Positions 31,750 to 42,703 of a stretch of DNA of 64,000 nt are shown here, piece after piece. Both the position numbers and the translations under genes were made by a program. Numbering within the stretch: the stretch's first letter is position 1; every line of letters starts with the position of its first letter. This DNA is from Madurella fahalii (lineage: Eukaryota > Ascomycota > Sordariomycetes > Sordariales). The DNA is taken from NCBI GenBank assembly GCA_029876055.1, contig CM056877.1:4154001-4218000 (forward strand), given 5' to 3'. A model generated the notes under the pieces. The model was not told the DNA's origin and did not search any database. It worked only from the letters and a program-made list of their open reading frames with translations.

Positions 31750-32705
31750 ATGGCACCGAGCTTCATGCCAAGCCTAGAGCCCCGCAGCACCACCGACATT
31801 CTCTACAGCTGTATCATCACCCTCGTTGCCTGCATCTACCCTGCGCTGCATCTCAACGTCCCGGCCAAATGCGGCTTTTCGTACACCTTACTCGCCAAAA
31901 GCAAATGGGTTTTCATCGGTGTTATAGCCCCCGGACTTGTACTGTATCTCGCTATTTCACAATTTCTTCGGGCCCGCGAATTGGTCCGGAAGTTGAACGC
32001 TTTGTTTAAAGAGAGAGGGTTAGGACCCCAACAAATACGGCCTCCGGTCAAACTCTCCGAGGGGAATATGAGGATCGAACTATATCGACGCCAAGAGGTG
32101 TATTTGCAATTAGCCAAGGACGGCCACTGTACTTTTCTCTAAATTCCTAGGACTGAGATCGAAGATAAGAGCAACTCCGATGTCCTATGGAACGTCTTTA
32201 TTGTACAACGAGTCTCCTGATAATAGTTGAGTATCCGACTCAGAAAGCCTATAGCTTCTAATAACCTTGCTTCAAATTCACGCTATAGTCAATAGTCCAC
32301 GATGCTTACGCCATGATTTTACTTATCCAATGGGTTAACATGAGCAAGTATCTGCCTTGCAGTAGCATCAACTACATTCTACTCCGTATACAAAAGACGT
32401 TCATGATTCGCAGGTTCTTGATACCTTCAGGGATCTAAGATATCATTGTCCTATTCCATCTAGCGGCTCTCACTTCCAGCTCTTTCCCGTCTCTGTTGTA
32501 ATTAGCGAGAGTTTTAGAGATCAACATTAATATATATCATGGGGGCTCTAGCGCTCTATATCCTTGGGCGCTAGGTGCTCGGCGCGATATGAGCTGCGGG
32601 ATCATAGAGATATAGCTTCTGCAGCGGTCTGCCCGGTAGGTGGCATATTGTGGCTATTACGTCACAAAGTCTGCCCGAAGAATACGCTAGGATAGGTTTC
32701 TTCCT
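31750..32705 (+). pseudogene. Fungal multi-pass membrane protein relic (duplicated gene, copy A)
   Basis: ATG 31750 opens a frame with a TM-rich start: TTDILYSCIITLVACIYPALHLNVP, then KSKWVFIGVIAPGLVLYLAI and SQFLRARELVRKLN, ending LQLAKDGH... at a TAA (32140-32142). The downstream sequence to about 32705 is the decayed continuation: it aligns at DNA level with 46962-47957, which preserves more coding character (KDGHFLQIPMTEIKDKSKFDVL). Relative to copy B this copy lacks about 390 bp (near 32460) and shows many G-to-A and C-to-T differences. The family is common in Sordariomycetes and of unknown function. Confidence 0.6.
32086..32705 (+). repeat. Segmental duplication, copy A (partner 46962-47957)
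   Basis: Shared blocks in the same order and orientation include GCCAAGGACGGCCAC, GCCATGATTTTACTTATCC, AGGTTCTTGATACCT, GCGGCTCTCACTTCCAGCT, GCGCTCTATATCCTTGGGCG and TAGGATANGTTTCTTCC. Copy B carries an extra 390 bp or so (about 47315-47703). Confidence 0.8.
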
Positions 32706-33640
32706 GTCGCACTGGAGATCGTACTTATGGAGCTCGGCTCTTGAATACCGAGCTCAGTAGATTATTATATAAGCTCCTAGGCTATTTTCCTTTATATTTA
32801 AATCAGTCTTTCAGTTTCCTACTGCAGTAGATAGATCCTTAGAGACTTCAACCTTTCTACGCACTTCCTACAACCTCCGCCGAGCTCCTGCTCGCGTGAC
32901 ATATTGACATATAGATATAATTATATAGTATATAGTATGTGTTTTCCTCTAGTTGGCCTTGATTCCCCAGGAACAATCATCAGGATCCATCTTCTTATGC
33001 TCAGACTTGCTGTGCAAAGAAAAAAAAATAGAAAAAAAAATTCCTCCTTTTCTTCTTTCCTCTTGGTGCGAGAAGACTCCTTGTGGAGCCTGTGAGATGT
33101 CTATCTAATTTTGAGGTATCCTGACAAACGAATCAACCTCCAATGAACGAAGCCTCTAGAGGCCTCTTTCCAAGTACAAACAAACCCAATCTTCCCGATT
33201 CATTAAAGTACGCAGTCATGGTTCCCTTGGTCGATTCCTTTCCTCTTTGACGCGTGAATGATGTTGGATGACCGCAAAAAAAAAAAAAAAAAAAAAAAGC
33301 CGCGTTGAGTATGACGAAACCCTCCCAGTTATGCTAATGTTATTGAACTAGATCCGGATTTTTCCCTTACCCACCAACGCCGAGTTGAGAATGGCGCTCT
33401 TGAGGTATTATCCATCGTTACCCGTTATTTTGAAATAGCCCGCTCCATCGAGCGCCATTTCATTCCTTGATTCCACCGTCGAACCACCACGACGATATCC
33501 ATTCCTTCCATCGATCAGCATCTCAGCCCCTCGTCGTCCAGCACACCGCCCAGAACCTCGTCGTTTTCCATCGCTCCCATTCCCACCGCCACGATGCCCG
33601 ACGGGCACCCACAGAATCAGATCATCGTCCTCAACTGTTT
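32706..33640. other. Intergenic, no gene seen
   Basis: Holds a poly-A run at about 33277-33298 and AT-rich sequence near 32760-32940. It is the 3' flank of the metzincin gene on the minus strand. The frame 33408-33671 shows no motif. Confidence 0.4.
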
Positions 33641-34579
33641 TCATGAGGAGTGAGTCGCACCGACCGCCCAAGTCCTAGCGAGAATAAAGCCAAAGGAAAC
33701 TGAAACGGCGAACCAGGTAAGGTTGATTGCGAACCAGCTGATGTTGATTGTGTTGTGCCCATGGGCAGCCTCGGTCCCGGCGCTCACGGAGTCAGCCCCC
33801 CTTCGGAAAACCTTGTCCGGATATGTGGATCTCGCTTGCCCCGCCACAGCGGGGTCGACCGATACGACCTCGAATTCCGAGTCACGGAACATGCTGCTCT
33901 CTGCCAGCGTGTACAGCTGCCTAAGCGCTGCCACATCCGATTCCTGAATCCTGACATTGATTTCCGGGGAAAACTGGCTTATCATGATGGAGCGCGTGTT
34001 CGGGGGCGTCAACTCAACCGACGGATACCTCTTCTCCTTGGTGCCGGCGTCCTCGTGGCGCAGGCCCAAGACATGACCGAGCTCGTGACGCAAGATGTTG
34101 GACAAGAAGACGTGAGATGTCGCGCTCAGAGCGGCATTGGATACTCGTAATGTGCGTTTCTCGAAGTTGGGGAAGAACGCTTTGGCGTAGACGGGGCCGT
34201 GGAGCGTACGGTCATATTTGATCTTGAAGACGGCGCGCTCATTATTGGCGACGCGCTTGAACCGCACTCCGATATTTCTGCTGTTCCAGTCGTCTATGGC
34301 CACTGAGAGTGCACGCTCGAAGACGGAGAGAAATTTCTCTGGGAAGGTGTTTCTGGAGACGGCGAATGTGACGACTGATCCCGGCTTCCATCGAGGAAGG
34401 CACGATGGCCTTCCGTGATTTGGGTCTCCGAATCCGGCACGCGCAGAGAAGATTTGATCAGTTTCCGCGGCATGCTCTATGTAGCAGCGAAAAATCCCTG
34501 GCTCTGGTCCGTCCTTGGATGGCCTGGGGTTGGGGGGGCCACCGAGATCGCCTCGCGCAATCAGGCTCGCCGCGGGCAT
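33641..34579 (-). CDS. Metzincin-type zinc metalloprotease with C-terminal membrane anchor (312 aa)
   Basis: A single open frame. The zinc-binding motif HELGHVLGLRH lies at residues 165-175 (three His ligands, catalytic Glu166), and a Met-turn candidate SIMISQF follows (Met199), the order and spacing of M10/M12-like metzincins. Upstream is the usual strand/helix region (VVTFAVSR, AIDDWNSRNIGVRF). A hydrophobic segment at about 278-303 (ISWFAINLTWFAVSVSFGF) suggests a C-terminal anchor. I see no clear signal peptide, so the true start could be upstream or the topology tail-anchored. No propeptide Cys switch was identified. No lesions. Likely a cell-surface or endomembrane peptidase of unknown substrate. 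Confidence 0.78.
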   Translation of the reverse strand: MPAASLIARGDLGGPPNPRPSKDGPEPGIFRCYIEHAAETDQIFSARAGFGDPNHGRPSCLPRWKPGSVVTFAVSRNTFPEKFLSVFERALSVAIDDWNSRNIGVRFKRVANNERAVFKIKYDRTLHGPVYAKAFFPNFEKRTLRVSNAALSATSHVFLSNILRHELGHVLGLRHEDAGTKEKRYPSVELTPPNTRSIMISQFSPEINVRIQESDVAALRQLYTLAESSMFRDSEFEVVSVDPAVAGQARSTYPDKVFRRGADSVSAGTEAAHGHNTINISWFAINLTWFAVSVSFGFILARTWAVGATHSS

Positions 34580-35356
34580 CGGGACCAGCCAGTGTAGCGG
34601 GGAGAAATGGGGGGACGCTCCAACGAGGACGATCGGATCATTCGGAAGCGGATTGCCGCCGTCGGATCACGGTCCGACTGATGTCGGGCGTCGGCCGGCT
34701 CGGCCCCAAAAAGTATGTAAAACGTCTGCGCGAGCACCCGAGCCACGCCTCACTTATCTACGACCACGTTGTCCACCGCAACGCGGACACCACTGATAAG
34801 TGAAGAGTGGGCTTTGCTCGATAAATGTTCAGCTGAAACGCTTGGCGACTTGGATGATGGACCTTGTTGTGCTGACAATCGCTCCACGATCCAAATTATT
34901 CCAAATCCGGCAGTTCTGTCGCAAGAATTGCGTACGAAGAGAGTCAAGACTCAAGGGAACATGAGCAGACGGAGAGTAGTGAAGCCCGACCCGAAAGGAC
35001 GGGCGAAAATATCTACCTTCTGGAGGTTCTTGGCCGATTACCGCGATTGCACTCAGTTGTTTACTCATTACCTCGAAGCTACAATCACTGGATTTAAGCA
35101 CAACCAGTGGTTCCCACAAATTTGGTGGAGGCGGCTCGCAAGACCTCGCTACCGGGAGTGTGGTTTCACTGCCCACTTGTGCACCTTCCCATTCAATAGT
35201 TCGCTGACAGGGGCCAGAAAGCCACGTCCCACAAGGCCCATTGTTAGTGCAATGCCACTGTAAGACCCCCGGATCTTCTACACTATCTTCTCTATCTTGA
35301 AGTTGCAGAACTGCACTGCAAAATCAATCCAAAATAAACATTAAAATCTGTATAGG
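34580..35356. other. Intergenic, no gene seen
   Basis: Upstream of the metzincin gene. The plus frame 34769-35263 overlaps an antisense frame and shows no family motif. Confidence 0.35.
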
Positions 35357-35425
35357 CACCCTAATCTTGACCTTAACCCAAAGCCCTAACCCTGAGTCTA
35401 AGCCTAACTAACCCTAATCCTAATA
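35357..35425. repeat. Degenerate interstitial telomere-like tract
   Basis: Contains repeated CCCTAA-type units: ACCCTAATC, CCTTAACCC, GCCCTAACCCTGAG, GCCTAACTAACCCTAATCC. The fungal telomere repeat is TTAGGG/CCCTAA. The units are imperfect and total about 70 bp, so this is an old interstitial copy rather than a chromosome end. Confidence 0.65.
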
Positions 35426-35880
35426 CGGGAGGCTGGCGACGGCGCTCGGATTCCCCGCAGTTTTTTTAGAGAGTCGTTGGAAGTTGGTAAGAATAAATCG
35501 GGTTCAGTAACGCCCACGTATCACAAGGCACGCACCACGCCCGCCTGCTGCGACTTCACGCTGCGTGGCTAAGTTGTGTGATTGGATGGAGCCGGAGCTG
35601 CTGAGTGTTTGCCCGCGTTTGCTGTGGCTCCGGAAGGTTGGGGATGGCACCATCCCTTTCTTTTTTTTTTTCTGTTTTGTTTTTCCTGGCTGCACTGGCT
35701 GTAGCTAATGGTCGGTCTGCTCCCCACCTCCCTTCCTCCTGGGAAGAACAGCAAAGTCAGCGGGCCGTAGTCCGGAAGCTACTGCTGTGTGGTGTCTGGG
35801 CCCCTCGGGCGAATCCCAAATGGTTGAGGTAATGGGATCATGCCCAGCCGCCACCACGTTAGACCTCCTACCATGCCTGT
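35426..35880. other. Intergenic, no gene seen
   Basis: Follows the telomere-like tract. Contains a T-run at about 35660-35671. No coding motif. Confidence 0.35.
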
Positions 35881-35988
35881 TGCGCGTCGCGCGATATCTA
35901 CCTTCTGCAAAGTTCTGCAGTTGCTTACCCGCAATTGTGGACGTTCGCGTTTGTGAATAGCGCCGTGCAGGTATTCCGGCGTGACAGT
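35881..35988 (+). repeat. Direct repeat, unit 1 (partner 36171-36263)
   Basis: Shares with 36171-36263 the blocks GCGCGTCGCGC, TATCTTCTACC-like sequence, GTTGCTTACCCGCAAT, GATAGCGC and GCGTGACA, about 288 bp apart in the same orientation; the start of the similarity may extend further left. No gene is recognised in either unit. Confidence 0.65.
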
Positions 35989-36170
35989 TATGGGCCCAGG
36001 GGGGACCCAAACGCATTGCGGTAGAGAGTCAGGGCTAAACCTGGGTGAAGTAGAGAAACCCCTCATCACCTTCCAGCCGGAGATGATGCAGAGAAGCAAA
36101 GATATCTATCTACCTTCCTTGCTACGGTTCTGGGCGCGACCATCAACCCCCCTTTTGCTCTGAGAGGTGT

Positions 36171-36263
36171 ATCGCGCGTCGCGCAATATCTTCTACCGCG
36201 GTTGCTTACCCGCAATCGCAGATGGTCACCTTGTGGATAGCGCTGTGGCATACCAGCGTGACA
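36171..36263 (+). repeat. Direct repeat, unit 2 (partner 35881-35988)
   Basis: See unit 1. This unit is slightly shorter; it lacks about 15 bp after the CTACC block. Confidence 0.65.
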
Positions 36264-36732
36264 ATGCCATATTGGCAATGGACCGCCATCGCAGGGACCC
36301 TGGCCCAGGCCGCACGCGGCTGTCGCCGCCTGCCACGAACCTCCAGCACTTCCCACACTTATAGCAGGGCGTCCTCAGATAGCTAGGTCCGGCCGTACAG
36401 TTGGGGCAGGTAATTAGAAGAGAGGGCCAGAGAGCGATCGAGGGAGTCGGGTGACGCTGCACTGTAGCCTCGGGTATACAAGGCAATTGAAGCCGCCCTT
36501 AACGCAACATGAATCTCACGATGCGTCTCGTACACTTTCGCGAAAAACCTCAAATCATGGCAGAAAGCCTTCTTGAATGACGAGAATTCGGAAAGAACTT
36601 ATGGCGAGCCTACAAAATACCTAGATAGCAAAGTCGGGAATGAACATTCATTGATCACCCTGACTAACCTCCCTAAAATTGATTCCCGATCCACCACGCA
36701 TCCTGACCGTTTGACTCCGACATGTTGAGCAT
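36264..36732. other. Intergenic, no gene seen
   Basis: 3' flank of the C2H2-like gene on the minus strand. No recognisable features. Confidence 0.35.
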
Positions 36733-36817
36733 CTAGGTACCTGCATCGATGTCATTGCCCGAGGCGCCGGGTGCTTGGAACCCCAGCAAGGGGGGGTAGA
36801 GTGTCGTGTGATGGGGA

Positions 36818-38635
36818 TCATAGTCCCAGGAATTTGAAGCAAAAGCGGGGGAGCTTTGGGCCGGGTTGACGTCCATGGCAAAGGTGAAAGCGGCCGGTTG
36901 GGCCGGGGCAGTAGCACACCACGGCTGAGGAGAAGGCCCTGGAAAACCCCCGGAGTCTCGCAACGCCTTCCCTGGACTGAACCCTAGTGGCTGGATCTCC
37001 GCAGTCGAGGTTAACCCCCCCCCCCCAAGTGGGAGTCGGATGCAAGCTCTGGGGGTTGGAATGTAGAGTAGGCGGCGCCGCCCTCCCTGGCGCGGATCCC
37101 AGTGGCTGGATCTCTGCAGTCGAGGTTAACCCCCCCCAAGTGGGAGTCAGATGCAAGCTCTGGGGGTTGGAAGGTAGAATAGACATGAACTCTGCGAAAA
37201 CCTCATTGATCGCCTTCCGGCATGCCACCGTTATGTATCGGTCGATGTTGTTGCTGATCACCCATGGATGATCAGTTCTCACATTATGGAATATGCGGTG
37301 TGGTAGGTCTCGGAGAAGACGCTCCCTGAACCTGTAAAAGGTGGCCAGAGCGGACGACGGGAGGCTGGTAGCGGCTACATGATCTGGTTTCCCCGGTCAT
37401 CAGCAGCCGGAAATGGTCATGTTTTGGAGTTTGAACTTACACGACGAGGGAATCTGATTCTCAGGAAGATCGGGGAACAATACGCGAAATACACCATTCC
37501 AGCGCTCTTCCTCTGTTCCCCGAGGGCGCCGCTTAAGCTCCCGCATCTGCTCTTGGCTGATGAAGAGGACCTCGTCTTCATCCGATATTTCGTTCAACTC
37601 ACAGCGGGTTGACCCTCGCAGGTGGAGTCCAAGCTGCGTGTCTGTTTCGAACACTACCCGACATCTGGGGCAAGCGGAGCCCGTCCTTTGGTGCTTTCGG
37701 AAAATATGCTCCCTTGGATTGGTGTCATTATCAGTCCCAATGCGGTCGTTGGGGCCAGCTTGAACTCACTTCACCCGATGCACAGAGCCCCAGCCTAAGT
37801 CACCCGCCCCACGGCATGCCACAGTCAGCCTCCTGCCCTCCGGATATCTCTCCGGATATCTCTTGAGGAAAGGACAAGCAAATCTTCCTTTGTGTCGGCC
37901 TCCCAGACTTGATATTGATCCCTGCATGTTCCTCTCTTCGTCATCGCCGTCGTCCGTACCGGAATTATAGCCGTCGTCCTCATCAACTGGCTGTTGCCGA
38001 GAGTTGCGAGACGTGCCGGGGTGATGCGCAGAACTCTGATGCCCCTGCTGGAAACCCGAAATTGAGGATCCGGAGCCGTAGGATGGTCCTGTGGGATGTT
38101 TCCGCGTCCCATACGGATGGTGTATCATAGACTGGAGTTTCAGTCTCATGCGACGGACGATTTCCCCCTGTATAGATATCAGGACGGAATGGAGCCGAGG
38201 GCTGAACGGGCTCGCCAAGGCCTCGAGTGCTTCGATAAGCGATGTTTCAGTATCGCTGGTGATGTCCGACATCCCGTCGCTATCGTCAGTGTCGCTTTCT
38301 CTGATCTCCTGCGGGAAGAGTAGTTTCGTTGCCCGGGCCCCTGGTATCCGGGCCTCCGCAGGCCCGCCGGGCTCCCCAGGACGTCTACTCGACGTCACCG
38401 AAGTGCAAGGCCCCGCTGCTGCGCTTGTACCTGAGCGTGTCAGGACGGAGGCGGAGGTGTTATCCGACTTGCCCACGCCTATGGTGTTCTCTTCACCGGC
38501 TGGCGTGGGCCAGGAGTGCGCGGTTGATGGATGGATCATTGGGGGGCCTCGGAATGCGAAGATGCTCGGGTATTCATCCTCGGATGCGTCACTACTATCG
38601 ATCGTCGGCCGGGCGGACTGGTTCTCGGGGTCCAT
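36818..38635 (-). CDS. Large C2H2-like zinc-finger family protein (3 exons, about 560 aa)
   Basis: Exon 1 38635-37770, intron 37769-37713, exon 2 37712-37443, intron 37442-37366 region, exon 3 from 37364. The N-terminus is disordered and acidic (DTDDSDGMSDITSD). The conserved core follows: FACPFLKRYPERY, VHRVKEHIFRKHQ, CPRCRVVFETDTQLGLHLR and SQEQMRELKRRP with WNGVFRVLFPD, a known fungal zinc-finger family layout. Intron 2 needs the weaker donor GTGTAA rather than the overlapping consensus GTAAGT two bases later; the latter would end the protein about 25 codons on. Exon 3 (FYRFRERLLRDLPHR) runs into a tandem repeat with poly-C tracts. One frame ends at 36818; the other reaches 36733. A nuclear regulator is likely. 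Confidence 0.6.
36986..37182. repeat. Tandem 111-bp imperfect repeat with poly-C tracts
   Basis: Two units share TAGTGGCTGGATCTC-GCAGTCGAGGTTAA, a C-run, CAAGTGGGAGTC, GATGCAAGCTCTGGGGGTTGGAA and GTAGA. The C-run is 12 long in the left unit and 8 in the right. The repeat lies within exon 3 of the C2H2-like gene and encodes a duplicated SNPQSLHLTPTWGG motif on the minus strand. Confidence 0.85.
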
Positions 38636-39964
38636 GTCGGCTTCTGCTTCGGCAGTCGAGTGAGCACGCTTTCAGCTTATCCATTCGACAAGATGCTCAC
38701 CGCGGAATGGGATGTCGTCCAGGCAATCTTTCTGGCTGGTCGTGGACAAGGCGGGACTTCGGTCTGCCCCAAGTTCAGGCGTAGCCGGAGCAGGCGGGCT
38801 CTGGGACCGATGTCCCCCAGATCTTGGAGAGACTTCACAACCAGGCAGCACCATCTTCGACATGATGTACTAATGACGCTTGATTCCCTTGGAGATTTGA
38901 GGAGTTGATAAGGGTTAAGGATAAGATTGAAAAGGCTCAGCTAACATACCAGCGGCTCAAGCAAACAGATTTATAGGGGCAGGTCCCAGCGGATCAACGC
39001 CATCCATCGATGGAATATCAAACGCCTTTCTCCCGCCCATCCACCCCCCCCCCCCCCAACCCCGGCTCCTCCCAGGACGGTAAATGCCTTGTGTTACCGT
39101 AGCTGAACGGCTTCCATCAGCCAAAATTAACCGTTTGGACCTCTTATGGCTCTTTTCGCGGGGACTTTATGCGCCATGTCCGAAAACTCTTGCATGCTTA
39201 CTGCGCCTAGAACGTCTTTGCGCACACTATTTTTGCGCGATGCGCATAAGTTGGGTTGGGATAAGCACAGGTGTAGCCTGGGGCTGGGAGTTGCAGCAAG
39301 GGTGGGGGGGCATCGGAAACAGTTGTCGGTGGTTACTACTCAGCGACAACTAGCTAGTCCCTTCGCTCCGTGCTCTTCGTATCGTTTCCCTAGAAACAAG
39401 ACCAACGATGCTGGTTGTAGCATCCGTGGCGCTGCCGTTGGAAGTCGGCGCGATAGATCACAATTGAACCGATTACTGGTCGTTTGGGCCTCTCTTCTGA
39501 AACAGTATCGGTCAAGTGCCGGCTTTGGCTCGTGGGTTCATCTGGTTCTCATGTCTTTTTCGGGGAACGATGGCCTGCCTAGTCAGGTCGCCGAAGACTT
39601 GTCTCCTAGACCAGAGGTCCAGAGAACCCGTATAGGGAACGTTACATGCCGAATGTCGGCGGCACACTCAGCTTTACCGCCGAGTAGACCTGCATGCTTG
39701 GCTGCGCCGTCGGTCCCGACAATCATTCACCCTCGGCGAATTACTGCTCTGGCGAAACAAATCCACGCTGAATAGCGTAGCCAGAAACGCAGCCGGCAAA
39801 TAGACGATGCCGTGGATTGAGACGGTCTTCTCGCCCATTGCTATTGCCGCCGTGTATTCAGAGTCGCTTTGCGTGAAGCTGGTCGGCATCAGGTCGTGAG
39901 ATGTCAGTGGCCGTCGCGTAACAGAAACCGACTCGGACAGAAACGATCAACTTACCTTACGCAA
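38636..39964. other. Intergenic, no gene seen
   Basis: Upstream of the C2H2-like gene. A C-run lies at about 39044-39058. The plus frame 39146-39775 shows no recognisable motif or intron signals and probably does not code. Confidence 0.35.
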
Positions 39965-40062
39965 CCGGTCTGATCATGTCCTGAGTAGCGCCTGAGTAGC
40001 ACCTGAGCAAGGTGGCAAGCGGTGGTGCGGGGACTGGGAGTTGATGACGACAACTTTTTGCG
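39965..40062 (-). repeat. Dispersed repeat family X, fragment (reverse)
   Basis: The reverse complement contains CTGTTGTTTTACGCAAAA, GTCNTCATCAACTCCCAGTC, CACCTTGCTCAGGNGCTACTCAGG and CATGATCAG, in the order found at 16164-16260 and 52007-52105. Confidence 0.7.
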
Positions 40063-40170
40063 TAAAACAACAGCGCGAAAGAAGTATGATGGCGCAAAAG
40101 GAGCGTAATAGAGCGGAAGGGAGCGTAGGGAAATATAGGGACAGGATCGGCTGCCACGCACCTGGACCTC

Positions 40171-41460
40171 TTCAGCTCGAGCTCTCTTCCGCGAAGCCGT
40201 CAAGAACGCCACCGCGTATGTGCTCACGGATGAGCCGCTGATTCCGAGGCGGCCCTTCACCCGGGTTGGCCTCCTCGTCGGGAAGTCCACCAAAGCCACC
40301 GCGAAGGAGGGTTGGGTGTGCCTCACCCTCGCGATCGGCGAGACCGAGGAGTCGTACTTGGCTCAGCGGCAGTCGTAGCTGCTGCTACACGAGAATCCGG
40401 CCGTCGGGAAAGCCAAGCTCTCGTCCGAACTGAACTACTACATGTTCGAGCGCGGTCCACAGTCCCTGCCGGAGGGCTTCCGCACCGGGTCGCCCCTGCA
40501 CAAGGCCGCGTAGCGCGGCGATGTCGCCGCTGTCGATGCCCTCCTGAGCGGGCCAGGCTACGTCGACCCGAGTGCGGTCGACTCCCGCGGCCGGACGCCC
40601 CTTCACTATGCCTCGACTGCAGGCCACATCACTCCTTGGTCAACCGTCTTCACTGGCGGCCGCTGTACGCCGACTCGCCACAACGCTCACGGGCCGGCCA
40701 TCCCCGTTGGCGATCGACTTGCCAACCGCCAGTGGCAACGAGACGCCGCTCGTCTTGGCCATCAACAGCGGCCACCGGGACGTCGTGTCCGAGCTGGTCG
40801 AGGCAGGTGCCGATGTCAACGCCTCCACACCCGGCGGGCCCTCGCCGATGACGACGGCCGTGCGGTAGGGTGACGTCAACATGGTCCGGTTGCTACGGGT
40901 CCCCGGCGGCGATGTATCTCAGCCGGACGGGCTCGGCATCACTCCGCTCGTGTACGCCGTGTTACTGGAGGGCGCCGTGTTACTGGAGGGCGACTCGGGG
41001 GCGGCGGTGCTGGCCGAGCTGCTCGATGCCGAGGAGAAGGCAGATGTGAACACCATCGGGCCGTCCGGGCTGTGCGCGCTCGACGAGGCGGCGCGGCTCG
41101 GAAGATCCGCCGCCGTCAGGACGCTGCTCGCGTACGGGCTAGGCCGAACCCCGCGCTCGCTACGCCGCCACTCCAGCATGCCATCGAGGGGCGGAGCACG
41201 GAGACAGTTCAAGAACTCCTCGAGGCCGGCGTCGACGTCACGCCCGGGGTGCTATTCCGCGACGACTGGACGCCAATGATGTGCGCTGTCGAGGTTGGCG
41301 ACGTCCAGATCGGACGACTGCTGCTCAAGCACGAGGTTGATCTCCTTGAGTCGGGGAAACGCAGAATTGGACGGCCATGGACGTCGCCCGAACGAGAGGC
41401 AACGACCTATTTGCCAAGTGGCTTAAAGACGAAGGCAACAGGGTGGGCCATACGCGGTGA
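40171..41460 (+). pseudogene. Ankyrin-repeat protein relic with three Gln-to-TAG stops
   Basis: The first frame gives VGLLVGKSTKATAKEGWVCL, then TAG (40376-40378), LLLHENPAVGKA, SPLHKAA followed by TAG (40511-40513), RGDVAAVDALLSGPG, GRTPLHYASTAGH. After a frameshift: ETPLVLAINSGHRDVVSEL, AGADVNASTPGG, then TAG (40866-40868), GDVNMVRLLRVPGGDV, LDEAARLGRSAAVRTLLAYG. After another frameshift: LQHAIEGRSTETVQELLEAGV, DDWTPMMCAVEVGDVQIGRLLL, and finally TAMDVARTRGND. At least six ankyrin units are discernible. In KAA*RGDV and VR*GDVNMV the missing residue is almost certainly Gln in the repeat consensus. No signalling domain is attached in the window. Ankyrin arrays of this kind occur in fungal NLR-like proteins; no NACHT domain is visible here. 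Confidence 0.75.
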
Positions 41461-42703
41461 GAGCCCTGGAGGGACAAAGGAAGGGAGCGAGTTGAGGTTC
41501 ATTGTAGGCGGCGAGTAAGCGGCAGTCTGCAAGTTAGGTTGCGTTTACGCTGTGCCAGGTCGCGCCGGTGCATGGCAGCATGTGTGACGGCACACGGCAG
41601 TTCAGCAACTGCCTACTTAGTTCACTATACGAACTCGCGTAAGCACTATATCTGGTAGTTTTAGGATCTTCTGTCAGCATCTTGACAGGCTCGCTGTCGT
41701 CAGATCAACCGACTCGGCAATCTCCGTGCGCACCCCAGACGACGGGATATAACTTCACAACGTTGGGGAGGGTCTTAAGACCTACGCCGACAAGTTATAA
41801 CGACAATCCTATTCTCAGCCTTTGCACTTCAAAGTCTTATCTCTTCCGCCCCTCCGGCCGGGCAGCACTATCTATTCCCAAGCAAGTCTTCCGGTAGTTC
41901 CAGGACGTGTGGAAGTTCGAAGACCTATGAAACCTCCATACGTGCACAATCGAAGGACTCTTGCCAACAAGGGAGTCCTCGCAGGTACGTAACTCTCCTA
42001 GCAACAGGCAAGCATGCCTCCTCCTGAACCTCGCTAACTCCTGCGTCATGGTCTTCGACTGCGTGTTGATGAGGTGCGGATCGTGACCTACGGGCTATAC
42101 CACCACCTGAGCGACAAGGATGCCGCCTTCGACGAAGGCCACCCTGCCCTCGGTGCCGGACGGGCGCCTCGACCTTCGCTTCTTCGCCGCGGCCTCCTAC
42201 CGCTCGCGCCATCAGCACGTAGAGTCCCACCACAACACCATCGACGACTCGAAGGCGATCCTGAGGCTCGAGCCGGGCAACCAAACATCGACCAGCCGAG
42301 AAATCTCATGTCCCACCCGGCGCCGCCCCAGCCTGGACGTTTATCCGAGTTATTGAGGATCTGAGCGCGGACGATACGGCGGTGTAGCTACTGCCAGACG
42401 GGTCTAGCCATCATCATCAGGCACGCGGCGCGGTGACAGGTGTTGTCTCGACGGCGGGGAACGGCTTGTCCGGGACTATCGATGAGAGCCTGAGTGCGTT
42501 CGGTGTGAGCAAGGTGAGCAGGACGGAGGAGGACAGAGGGGGACGGAGAAACAATGCCAAAGGGTTCCGAGCTTGAGAAGTGCGAGCACGCATCGTCGAA
42601 GAGCCTGAGGGTCGCACGTAGGGCGGTCCGCCACCCGCGAGGACGCGGAGGCGGATCGTCATGCTCCTGTCGCGGGTGGAGCAGATGCGAAGCATGGCGC
42701 ATA
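41461..42703. other. Unidentified, possibly coding relics on the plus strand
   Basis: Between about 41890 and 42360 the plus strand shows protein-like pieces (QDVWKFEDL, CTIEGLLPTRES, RIVTYGLYHHLSDKD, NTIDDSKAILRLEPG) in several frames, broken by stops. I could not name a family. The rest appears non-coding. Confidence 0.3.

Noticed and set aside
34405..35263. Overlapping plus frames upstream of the metzincin as a separate gene
   Set aside because: They overlap the 5' end of the metzincin antisense or show no family features.
38091..38663. 190-codon plus-strand frame
   Set aside because: Antisense shadow of exon 1 of the C2H2-like gene.
39146..39775. 209-codon plus-strand frame as a gene
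   Set aside because: No recognisable motif, no intron signals and unusual composition; most likely chance.
40312..40851. Arg-rich 179-codon frame
   Set aside because: It is a shifted frame of the ankyrin relic; the ankyrin motifs are in the other two frames.
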